From positions 30,270 through 94,269 of the forward strand of contig NZ_PENW01000019.1 in NCBI RefSeq assembly GCF_003144405.1: 64,000 nt of DNA, given 5' to 3'. The translations under genes and the position numbers were made by a program. The notes beneath the pieces were generated by a model. That model saw only the letters and a program-made list of their open reading frames with translations, was not told the DNA's origin and ran no database searches. Shown piece by piece: positions 30,715 to 40,900 of this stretch. How positions within the stretch are numbered: position 1 is the stretch's first letter; each line of letters starts with the position of its first letter. Source of the stretch: Proteus cibi. Lineage in GTDB: Bacteria; Pseudomonadota; Gammaproteobacteria; Enterobacterales; Enterobacteriaceae.

Positions 30715-33700
30715 ATGGCTAAAAGAACAGATATCAAAACAATCCTGATTTTAGGCGCTGGACCGATTGTGATCGGGCAAGCGTGTGAATTTGACTATTC
30801 AGGCGCCCAAGCATGTAAAGCCCTACGTGAAGAGGGATATCGTGTTGTTTTGGTAAATTCAAATCCTGCAACCATTATGACCGATCCTGAAATGGCCGAT
30901 GCAACGTACATCGAGCCTATTCACTGGCAAGTTGTGAGAAAAATCATTGAAAAAGAGCGTCCTGATGCGGTATTACCGACAATGGGGGGACAAACTGCAC
31001 TGAACTGTGCGTTAGAGCTAGAGCGCCAAGGTGTTTTAGCTGAGTTTGGTGTCACCATGATTGGTGCAACAGCCGATGCAATTGATAAAGCAGAAGATAG
31101 ACAACGCTTTGATAAAGCGATGAAAAAAATTGGTTTAGATACTGCGCGTTCAGGTATTGCACATAATCTTGATGAAGCTTTTGCTGTTGCTGAACAAGTT
31201 GGTTTTCCTTGCATTATTCGCCCTTCATTCACGATGGGCGGAACCGGTGGTGGTATCGCCTATAATCGTGAAGAATTTGAAGAAATTTGTATCCGAGGTT
31301 TAGATTTATCACCCACCAATGAGCTGTTAATTGATGAATCACTCATTGGTTGGAAAGAGTATGAGATGGAAGTGGTGCGCGATAAAAACGACAACTGCAT
31401 TATCGTCTGTTCTATCGAAAACTTTGATGCAATGGGAATTCATACGGGAGATTCCATCACAGTCGCACCCGCACAAACACTTACTGATAAAGAATATCAA
31501 ATTATGCGTAATGCCTCGATGGCGGTATTACGTGAAATTGGCGTTGAAACTGGCGGTTCTAACGTTCAGTTTGCCGTTGATCCTAAAACAGGACGCTTGA
31601 TTGTTATCGAAATGAACCCTCGGGTTTCTCGTTCATCAGCACTTGCATCTAAAGCAACAGGCTTTCCAATTGCGAAAGTCGCTGCAAAATTAGCGGTAGG
31701 TTATACCCTCGATGAACTGATGAATGATATCACTGGTGGAAGAACGCCAGCCTCTTTCGAACCTTCTATTGATTATGTTGTGACGAAAATTCCTCGCTTT
31801 AACTTTGAAAAATTTGCAGGAACCAATGATAGATTAACAACGCAAATGAAATCTGTTGGCGAAGTGATGGCAATTGGCAGAACACAACAAGAATCCTTGC
31901 AAAAAGCATTAAGAGGTCTCGAAGTTGGAGCGACAGGTTTTGATCCTAAAGTTGATTTAGACGATCCTGAAGCATTAACGAAAATTCGTCGAGAGTTAAA
32001 AGATGCGGGCTCAGACAGAATTTGGTATATCGCAGATGCTTTCCGAGCAGGACTGTCTGTTGATGGTGTATTTAACCTCACCAATATTGACCGTTGGTTC
32101 TTAGTTCAAATAGAAGAAATTGTTCGCCTTGAAGAAAAAGTCAGAGAAGTGGGTATCAAAGGGTTAAGTGCTGATTTCTTGCGTCAGTTAAAACGTAAAG
32201 GTTTTGCCGATGCACGTTTAGCTAAAATACTTAACGTAAAAGAGCATGTTATTCGCCAGTTACGAGAGCAATATCAACTCCATCCGGTCTATAAACGTGT
32301 TGATACTTGTGCTGCAGAGTTTGCTACTGATACAGCTTATATGTACTCGACTTATGAAGAAGAGTGCGAGGCAAATCCACATCAAGATAAACCTAAAGTC
32401 ATGATCTTAGGTGGTGGACCAAACCGTATAGGTCAAGGTATTGAGTTTGATTATTGTTGTGTTCATGCGGCGCTTGCGTTACGTGAAGACGGTTATGAAA
32501 CCATTATGGTGAACTGTAATCCTGAAACGGTTTCAACCGATTACGACACTTCTGACAGACTCTATTTTGAACCGGTAACACTTGAAGATGTGCTTGAAAT
32601 TGTTCGTATAGAGAAGCCAAAAGGAGTGATTGTTCAATATGGTGGACAAACTCCGCTGAAATTAGCCAGAGCACTAGAAGCTGAAGGTGTGCCTGTTATT
32701 GGTACAACTCCGGATGCTATTGATAAAGCAGAAGACCGCGAACGTTTCCAAAAAGCGGTTGATAAGTTAGGGCTTAAACAGCCTGAAAATGCTACGGTGA
32801 CCACTTTAGAAGAGGCGGTAGAAAAAGCACAATTGATTGGCTATCCGCTGGTGGTACGTCCTTCTTATGTACTTGGTGGACGCGCAATGGAAATTGTTTA
32901 TGACGAAGTCGATTTACGTCGCTATTTCCAAACTGCAGTGAGCGTGTCGAACGATGCCCCTGTCTTATTAGACCGTTTTCTTGATGATGCGATTGAAGTC
33001 GATATTGATGCGATTTGTGACGGTGAACAAGTTGTGATTGGCGGCATTATGGAGCATATCGAACAAGCGGGTGTTCACTCCGGCGACTCTGCTTGCTCAT
33101 TGCCTGCTTATACCCTAAGCAAAGACATTCAAGATGTGATGCGTAAACAAGTCCGTGAGCTTGCGTTTGAATTAGGTGTAAAAGGGTTAATGAACGCACA
33201 ATTCGCGGTGAAAGGTGATGATGTTTATCTTATTGAAGTCAATCCTCGCGCCGCTCGTACAGTGCCTTTTGTGTCAAAAGCCACTGGTGTGCCATTAGCC
33301 AAAGTCGCCGCGCGTGTCATGATTGGTCAAAGCCTTGAAGCGCAAGGGGTTACAAAAGAAGTTATCCCACCTTATTACTCTGTAAAAGAAGTGGTTTTAC
33401 CTTTCAATAAGTTTGCCGGTGTTGATCCGATTTTAGGACCTGAAATGCGTTCAACAGGCGAAGTGATGGGGGTTGGAACAACCTTTGCTCAAGCCTTTGC
33501 TAAAGCGATGTTAGGCAGCAGTTCTACCATGAAGAAAAAAGGTAGAGCGCTTCTTTCAGTGCGTGAGGGGGATAAAAAGCGAGTTGTTGACTTAGCGACG
33601 AAATTACTAAAAAGTGGATTTGAATTAGATGCGACACATGGTACAGCCATTGTATTAGGTGAAGCGGGAATAAATCCACGTTTAGTCAATAAAGTGCATG

Positions 33701-33942
33701 AAGGGCGACCGCATATTGAAGATAGAATTAAAAATGGTGAATATGACTATATTGTTAATACCACATCTGGTCGTCAAGCCATTGAAGATTCTAAAATTAT
33801 TCGCCGCAGTGCATTAAGATATAAAGTCCATTATGACACCACATTAAATGGTGGATTTGCCACAACGTTGTCATTAACGGCGGACCCTACAGCGAGTGTT
33901 ATTTCAGTTCAAGAAATGCATGAAAAGATAAATAAAGCTTAA
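30715..33942 (+). CDS. carB: Carbamoyl-phosphate synthase large subunit
   Basis: A 1075-residue two-fold repeated ATP-grasp enzyme (E. coli 1073) that makes carbamoyl phosphate from bicarbonate, ammonia and two ATP. The two halves repeat the same motifs: [21 protein letters not shown] near residue 9 and [20 protein letters not shown] near 563; TMGGQTALN and [12 protein letters not shown]; and two [19 protein letters not shown]-grasp motifs. The C-terminal allosteric domain (about 935 on) binds UMP/IMP and ornithine. It forms a heterodimer with CarA, encoded just upstream in the same operon, under the arginine-responsive region at 29485-29523. Confidence 0.99.
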   Translation: MAKRTDIKTILILGAGPIVIGQACEFDYSGAQACKALREEGYRVVLVNSNPATIMTDPEMADATYIEPIHWQVVRKIIEKERPDAVLPTMGGQTALNCALELERQGVLAEFGVTMIGATADAIDKAEDRQRFDKAMKKIGLDTARSGIAHNLDEAFAVAEQVGFPCIIRPSFTMGGTGGGIAYNREEFEEICIRGLDLSPTNELLIDESLIGWKEYEMEVVRDKNDNCIIVCSIENFDAMGIHTGDSITVAPAQTLTDKEYQIMRNASMAVLREIGVETGGSNVQFAVDPKTGRLIVIEMNPRVSRSSALASKATGFPIAKVAAKLAVGYTLDELMNDITGGRTPASFEPSIDYVVTKIPRFNFEKFAGTNDRLTTQMKSVGEVMAIGRTQQESLQKALRGLEVGATGFDPKVDLDDPEALTKIRRELKDAGSDRIWYIADAFRAGLSVDGVFNLTNIDRWFLVQIEEIVRLEEKVREVGIKGLSADFLRQLKRKGFADARLAKILNVKEHVIRQLREQYQLHPVYKRVDTCAAEFATDTAYMYSTYEEECEANPHQDKPKVMILGGGPNRIGQGIEFDYCCVHAALALREDGYETIMVNCNPETVSTDYDTSDRLYFEPVTLEDVLEIVRIEKPKGVIVQYGGQTPLKLARALEAEGVPVIGTTPDAIDKAEDRERFQKAVDKLGLKQPENATVTTLEEAVEKAQLIGYPLVVRPSYVLGGRAMEIVYDEVDLRRYFQTAVSVSNDAPVLLDRFLDDAIEVDIDAICDGEQVVIGGIMEHIEQAGVHSGDSACSLPAYTLSKDIQDVMRKQVRELAFELGVKGLMNAQFAVKGDDVYLIEVNPRAARTVPFVSKATGVPLAKVAARVMIGQSLEAQGVTKEVIPPYYSVKEVVLPFNKFAGVDPILGPEMRSTGEVMGVGTTFAQAFAKAMLGSSSTMKKKGRALLSVREGDKKRVVDLATKLLKSGFELDATHGTAIVLGEAGINPRLVNKVHEGRPHIEDRIKNGEYDYIVNTTSGRQAIEDSKIIRRSALRYKVHYDTTLNGGFATTLSLTADPTASVISVQEMHEKINKA

Positions 33943-33964
33943 GTTTAATTGTTGTCGTAATAAT

Positions 33965-34004
33965 GATCCCGACTATGAGGAAACTTGTATTCGGGATTTT
34001 TTGT
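33965..34004 (+). terminator. Probable terminator after carB
   Basis: ATCCCGA (33966-33972) pairs with TCGGGAT (33991-33997), leaving an 18-base loop, and is followed by TTTTTGTTTTTC. It starts 23 bases after the carB stop. Confidence 0.75.
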
Positions 34005-34287
34005 TTTTCTCTGTTTTATGAAAAAAAAGAAAGCCTCAAATACATTTATTTGGGGCGAGTGTAAAACAAAGAAGGGGGGGCGGATCTTTTTTTCGAGTAA
34101 GGAGTCAAGAAAATAAGCATGTTGATTTCTTTGTTTTAGCGGTTTTATTTTGTCTTTTTGGGGCGCTTAAGTCAAGCGTAAATTATTTTGCGTCAACAAG
34201 TAACACATTGTTTTAATTGGTAAATATTTAGCGTCTACCACGGGTAAGGTATAGTCGGTAGAGAAATTTCTGTTACTATATTGGCGG
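34005..34287. other. Gene-free spacer between carB and the Hok-like locus
   Basis: Contains A-rich and G-rich runs (GGGGGGGCGG near 34076) and ends at the leader of the Hok-like mRNA. No supported gene. A minus-strand frame across 34167-34536 overlaps the Hok locus and lacks support. Confidence 0.4.
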
Positions 34288-34425
34288 GTGCTTGGATCAT
34301 TTTGGTTCAAGCATTTTGCAAGCACCAAAAAGAGAAAAGCCCCGAATTCTATTTTCATAAAATCCGGGGACAGACTCAAAACTAGCAACTTGATTTTGTC
34401 TCCTTTTCCGAAAGGAGTCAATTGA
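34288..34425 (+). other. Mok-like upstream frame and sequestered ribosome binding site of the Hok-like gene
   Basis: An open frame from a GTG (45 codons, ending TGA two bases before the Hok start) covers the leader. A GC hairpin CCCCG...CGGGG lies at 34340-34369. CTCCTTT (34400-34406) pairs perfectly with AAAGGAG (34411-34417), hiding the Shine-Dalgarno of the toxin. Passage of a ribosome through the upstream frame would open this hairpin, the arrangement expected of a Mok-type coupling frame in hok/sok loci. The initiation codon of this frame is uncertain, and the Sok-like antisense RNA has not been located. Confidence 0.5.
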
Positions 34426-34426
34426 A

Positions 34427-34570
34427 TTGACGAAAATAACCTTACTTGGCATTACTGTTATCTGTGTGACCGTACTCTGTTTTACTTTGATTGTAGGCGA
34501 ACGATTATGTTCGCTTAACATTAGTGATGGGAACACAGTCGTTCAAGCTATTTTGATGTGTGATAAATAG
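34427..34570 (+). CDS. Hok/Gef-family type I toxin, 47 residues
   Basis: A short gene missed by length-limited gene finding. It starts with TTG, nine bases after GGAG, and encodes one hydrophobic transmembrane helix (about residues 4-24, ITLLGITVICVTVLCFTLIV) followed by a periplasmic tail with ERLCSLNISDGNTVVQA. The Leu-Cys, then Asp-Gly six residues later, then Val and Ala, match the Hok/Gef consensus LCEIRxRDGxxEVAA. Hok proteins depolarise the inner membrane and are silenced by an antisense RNA (Sok). Leader structure (34288-34425) and a terminator at 34575-34604 support an expressed small mRNA. Unusual points are the TTG start, a divergent tail ending MCDK instead of AYES, and extra cysteines. 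Identification rests on pattern matching only. Confidence 0.7.
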   Translation: MTKITLLGITVICVTVLCFTLIVGERLCSLNISDGNTVVQAILMCDK

Positions 34571-34574
34571 TTTG

Positions 34575-34604
34575 GTGGGGGAGTTATTCTCCCCACAATT
34601 TTTC
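34575..34604 (+). terminator. Intrinsic terminator of the Hok-like mRNA
   Basis: GTGGGGGAG pairs with CTCCCCAC (one bulged G) around TTATT, followed by AATTTTT. It begins 5 bases after the toxin stop codon. Confidence 0.85.
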
Positions 34605-34853
34605 TTCAAGTTGTTAGGTTTGTGATACAAGCACCTTGTCTTTAAAATTTAGATGAACCTGCGACTAATCTTGATAGGATTAGCGTTGAAAAAACAGCAA
34701 CTTATCTATAGCAACTAAACTTATTAGTATCTTACTTGACACCAATAATTGCTTTTTGTGCATTATTGGTGATGATGATAAATGTGAGTTATCAGAAAAA
34801 ATATAAAGCAATTTAAATTTAAATAATTAAATATAAATAATTAAATATAAATA
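34605..34853. other. Gene-free stretch with two perfect hairpins
   Basis: CTAATC/GATTAG at 34675-34693 and a ten-pair perfect inverted repeat CACCAATAAT/ATTATTGGTG at 34740-34771. No reading frame is convincing and neither hairpin has a T-tract. Possible remnants of a mobile element or an untranslated RNA; nothing more can be said. Confidence 0.45.
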
Positions 34854-34890
34854 AAATACCCACTCAATATTAAAGATTGAGTGGGTATTT
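34854..34890. terminator. Terminator of the invasin-like gene
   Basis: A fifteen-pair perfect stem AAATACCCACTCAAT with ATTGAGTGGGTATTT around a seven-base loop, with A/T tracts both sides. It is 21 bases downstream of the invasin stop codon on the minus strand and could stop transcription from either side. Confidence 0.9.
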
Positions 34891-34911
34891 ATTATATGGT
34901 CAATGATAACT

Positions 34912-37900
34912 TTATTTTGTAATGTTAGCGCGACCACTCCAAATAAAGTCTTTTTTCTTCTGGGTCGATTTTCCGTTAATATTAAAAATAGTGATTAACT
35001 CACCATGACCAGAATCATTGATTCTACATTGCTCATTAATAGCGTATTGCGCAGATGTTTCATAAAACTTAATATCCTGATCTACATTTTGATAAAACTG
35101 CTGAGTTCTTGGATAATCGACATTTTGACGAATGTTACCCGATATTGTTGGATTATTGTCAAGTATAACATTTCTAATTTGTGCCTTTATATCTATAGGG
35201 TAAAGTAACGCGATATCTTTATTTTTACGTAACACCTCGACTTGTATAAATAAATGTGTTGTTCTCGTTTCAACAGCATCTTGACAATGATCATATGTTA
35301 TATTGCCGTCATCAGTATCAATATATATTGAATTCGGTCTAATAGTCATTAAATTCATTGCATTGTTTACATCTACTTCTGAAGTATTAATAGTATAAAA
35401 TTTTGAAGCTGATTTATTAGCATTATCAAAAACCTTAACTTCTAATATTAATTTATTATTAGTTAAGTATTTTTGAGGGATATCATAAAATATGACAGGA
35501 ACATCTATACCATTTTTTCCCCCATTATTGTTGTAGCTCTGTCTTTGCAGTATGTCTATTTGATTTCCATTATTATCTGTTAATACAAAATCAATGGCAT
35601 GCGGTAAATCACCTACTGGACTCCACTTAACGGTAAAACTATTATCTGTTACATATAGGGGATGCCAATTCATATTATTAAGATTTGTTTCAATTTCTTT
35701 AGTATTCATTGACGTAAATTCAATTTGGTCAATTTTAATCTTAGGTGTTTTGTTTACACTAACTTCATAACGGTTACTATAATCTTGATAATAAGCATTA
35801 TTTTTTACTTCAAGTGTTAAGTAAGCATTACCATAACTTAAATAAGTAATCATACCCTCTGGTGTAACAGTGACAGATTTGGGATCATCACTACTCCATG
35901 TTGCCTGTGCTTGGCTAGGAACAGGAGCTTCTGTCTCTTGAGCTGGTATTGGACCATTATCAGTATCACTATCGGATAAAAAGACTATCTTATTTTTAAA
36001 GGTATAATTAAGTACCCCTTTTTCTTGATGATAATTTACTGTAGTTGTTGCTACTTTAAATTGATCCGTTGCATCCGACGTCACATTAATGGTGGTATCA
36101 CCCGGTTTTACTGCTGTTATACTCCCTTGATTATCAACGGTTAATATAGCTTTATTAGTGCTACTAAATTGCAGTGATGGTGGGTTTTTTACACTGTCAG
36201 GGTTGCTAAACGTTGCGCTAATTTGTTGTGTAATTCCATCTTCCCACGTTGAATTTATTTGTGGATTTTTTACTGATAATCCGGGATCGGCTTTTTCAAC
36301 AAGTAGCGGATAACTATTTTCTGCAGGTAAGAAGTGATCATCACCCGTTGTTTGCAAGGTAATCAATGATTGACCTGCTTTTAATAGGGTAATTTCCCCT
36401 GTGAAAGCATCAATTGTAGCGACAGTAGGCTCCGAACTTGACCACATTGCTTTCAAGTTTGAAGGTAATCCGGTATAACCCAGTGCTTGAACTGGGGTTG
36501 ATGAGTAAACCTCCTGCTGTAGTTTTTTATCAAACACAATAATCGGTTTTGGTGCTGTCACATTAATCGTTAATGTATTTGTTAACGAGGTACTTTCCGC
36601 TTTTGCGGTAAAGGTGACATCACCTTGAATGTTTGATGTTACATCCGTTTGATATTCTCCTTTACCGATATCTGCTAATGGATCTTTTGAATAAGTGACT
36701 TTTGTTGTTGCTGAAAGTGTTACTTTTTTACCTGTTATCGCATTATCGTATTTATCGACTAATTTTACCGTCAGTGTCGCTTTATCTTGGTTATCGCCTC
36801 CGATAGATTGGCGGTTACTGCTTAAGGTCGATTTATCGGCATCAATAGCGGCTGGTTGTACGGTGACATCATCAATTGATTTATGGTTATTTAAGTCCAG
36901 ATAGGCACTCATTTGCAGTATACCGGCAACATGGCTAGTGACTTTTGTTTTAGCAATACCTTGAGCATCTGTGTAGGTACTAAAGTCATAGTCATCTGCT
37001 AATCCACGCAATTTCCACGACACAATAACATTAGGTAAAATATTGTCATTAGCATCAACTACGCTTGCCTGATAAGTGACTCCGTTAGTATCACCCGCAA
37101 TTATTGTGGTGTTACTGACACTGGCATCTTTTATTTTCCATGTTGAACTATCAGCATTAAGTTGCAATGTTTTATGTTTGGTAAATTGAGTGCCATTAAC
37201 GCTAACACTAATATCGGCAGTACCTGCTTTTTTACCTGTTACTTCTATTTCATATTTAGCGGGTGAAACTTGTTTAGCTGTACCAAATATAATCGTCGAA
37301 TTATTAGAAGTTCCTTTAACGGTTTGATCAGGAAGAATATTTCCGCCTTTATCTTTGATTAATAAGGTAAGGATCGCTTTATCTTGACCGTTGGCAATAA
37401 TGGTTGCAGGTAACAGCGTTAATTCAGAGTTGTTTTCATCCACATCACTTGCGACAAAATTAACGTCTTTTGCTGGATAAGATCCTGATTTTAAAACGGC
37501 ATTCACTTTTGCTAAGCCAGCAGGATCTCGGGTTAATTGAGTTTGCGTTGCTCCTTTATCATCAGTAAATGTTAAGGCGTTAGATAACACACTGACATTA
37601 TCTGATGTCCAAGTAACAGGTACACCACTACTCACTGGATTGTTATAATTATCAATTAAATGAGCGGTATACGTGATGGTGTCGCCCGCTTTAGGTGCTG
37701 TATCACTGATATCAAAGTGATCAACTTTAGCACTTAAGTTATCGGCAATAACGGTAAGGGAAGCATTTGGGGTTAAAGTAACGCCTTTTACCTGTGCGCT
37801 AACCGTAGTATTACCTGCTTTTGTTGCATAAATCGTTGCTTGGTAGACGCCATCTTTTACTTCTTTAAATGCGCTTGTTGTCAGATTGAGATTAACAGAG

Positions 37901-40900
37901 TATTTCGCGTTAATTTCATCCTTTAATCCAGTTAATAAGTTATCTTGTTTATCCTTTAAAGTAATAATAATCTCTGATTTATCATAACTATGTGTTCCAT
38001 CACCGGCCGTAATTGTAGTGGGTGAAAGAGCTAACGTAGAGTGATCCGCTGAGATAACATCGGGTGTAAAGGTGATAGTGTTATCGGCATTTTGAAACTG
38101 TGTACTATCGAGCATTGCTGTCACTTGAGCCGTACCCGCTTGCGTACTTGATAGCGTGATTTCTGCAATACCTTTACTGTCAGTTTTACTGATGGGTGAT
38201 AACGTACCTAAAGTGGTTATCCAGCCCACATTGATACCTTCCATGCCGGTATTACCTTGAGTATCCGTGATTGTTGCACGAACAGTCACTTTGTCATTAC
38301 CGTTGGCTATTGCCGTATTCGGTGGAACAACGGTAACGGATTGGAGCCTTGCATTTTGTTTATCAGCGATAAAACCTAAAGGTTGAGTAAGCGATATTCC
38401 CTGATATGTGGCAGAAATAGTGCTCATCCCTTCTTTTTGACCACTGATATTCGCTTGGTAAACACCCGGTGAAATTTCTTTTATTGCACTAAATGTAATG
38501 GTTGAGTTATCACCCGTTAAGGCTATTTTTTTGTCTTGCTTAGGTACAGGGTTACCAAACTTATCGTTCAATGAAATGGTCGCAACCGAGAATGTTTTTC
38601 CATCAGCAATAATAGATTGTGGATCGAGCGTTAGGCGGCTTTGTTGAGCGCTAGCTTGAGCAGGAGTGAAAGTAATATCTTTTGAAGCTTGTTGTTTATT
38701 CAGTAAGTTCGCCGTTACCGTCGTTAAAATGGCTTGAGTCCCCTTTATATCAACTTGGGTTTCACCTTTATCATTGGTATTGGTTAATGCTTTACTTAAT
38801 GTGTTGTGTGTGGATTGCCAGAAAACAGGGTGTTGAGCTAATGGATTGTTATTGGCATCCGTGATCACCGCAACCACAGTAACGGCATCACTATTATCAG
38901 CTATTGCACTGGTTTTATTATTCAGTGTCTTTAATGTAATAACGGCACTATTTGGATCAGCAATTGCCATGAATGTTGCTTGAGCTTGCTCACCATTCGC
39001 TAATTTAGCAGTAACGGTGATTAAGCCTGCTTTATTCGCACTAATTTGATCTGTAGTTTTGCCTTGAGCATCCGTTGTGGTTTGCTGTTTATCAAGTGTT
39101 GATCCATTACTGGTTTGCCACGCTATTGCGACATTAGGAAGTTTATTACCAAATTTATCTTCAACAGTTGCGGTTAATAATGCTTTTTCTTGAGCATCGG
39201 CGACAATTTGTGTTTTATCGACAGATAATGATTTAATTAACCCTTGCTGATTATCGGCAATAAACGTAATGGGTGCTGCTGATAAAGAGTTGTTATTTGT
39301 GGTGGCAGTTACTGTAACGGGTAATGCTTGTGTGCTGGTTAATTTAGCATGGGTTATCCCTTGTTTATCGGTGACTGAAACCGCGGTGATATGAGCGATA
39401 TTTTTGTCACGATCGGTTGACCAAAGAATATTGGCATTAGGGAGTGGATTGCCAAAATTATCTTTTACTTCAGCAGTAAAGGTGACCTCTGTTTTGCCAT
39501 CAGCAATATAAGGAGGCGCTGATGGAGTGACGGAAATAATCTTGCCATCAGAAATATCGCTGATAAAAGTAGATGTTGCTTCAGTCACTTTATGACTGGT
39601 AGTAACTTCGGCTTTGACTGTTACATCGCCAGCGATTTTACTGACCATGGTGGTACTGGCTTTACCGTCTTTATCGGTCATTACCTCGGCATCTTTAATT
39701 TGGGCTTGATTATCTACACGTAAAATGACTTTGGTATTTGGAACTGGATTCTTGTTTTTATCAATAACAGTAAGGTTAATGATTTTTTCTGAAATATTAT
39801 CAGCTAATGAGATATTGGGCGTAATAGTTAAATAAGAACGAGGGATATAAGCACTTTGTTCATCCGCAATAAAGTTAACATTAATCGCATAATCAATATC
39901 TTTTACGGTCACTGTGATATGGGTCATTCCCGTATGGGTGTTTGTAATAGGAATAATCACATCACCCATCAATGATGTACGACTTGCCGCGATAATTTTT
40001 GCGCCATTATCAGCAGAAAGTGTTATTGGATAATTGGCAATTGGGTTGTTATTTAAATCTGTAACAATAATTTTGATTTTATTTTCACTTTTACCATCAG
40101 CAAATGCATTATCTTTAATCACCGTTAAATCGCCTTTGGCTATATGCGCAGTAATAGTATCGGCAATAAAATTAATTTCTGCTTGGTTAAAGGTATTATC
40201 GCGGAATTTAGGCGTTAAAATCAGTTTCTCAGTGACACTACCTGCGGTGACTGTCGCTTGATATTTACCTGTATCAATACGTGTAAATGGCGAAACTTTG
40301 CTATTACTTGCTTGGCGACCTAATTGTGTTTCTAATGACAACTCTTGCAGGTTTATATCAACAGGCAGATTATCGTTATCTAATACAGATAAGGTTAATG
40401 TTTGCGTAGAATGTCCATCAGCCGGTAATTGAGATTGAGTCGGTGTAAATTGGCTATTGGTTGTATTAATGGCGGATTGATCGACAATAATTTCACTCTG
40501 AACCGGATCAGAACGATTACCTTTTTCATCGATGGCAACAGCACTAATGAGATAACTGTTTTTTTGGTTAGCACCAGAAATATGGTTAGGAAGCGTAACG
40601 GAATAATTAAACGCACCATTGTGATTAATTTTACCGCCATTGGCTATCAATGCACTGGCTGACCATTCAATCTGTTTTACAGGATATTTAGCGCGAACTT
40701 GAACCGCTAAATCTTTCTCCTCTTTGGCATAGCCCATAATAGAAGGGGCGATAGAAAGAAAGACTAACGTTTTCTTTTTATATTCTAAGACGATGTCATT
40801 ATTTCTATCGACAAAATCATAACGACTACCTGACATTAAGCGCATGGCACGAACATTATCAGGATTTAATTGTGATAAGAGTGATTCACCTAAGCGATAT

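Noticed and set aside
34167..34536. Minus-strand frames across the Hok-like locus
   Set aside because: They overlap the structured leader and the better supported plus-strand gene; no recognisable features.
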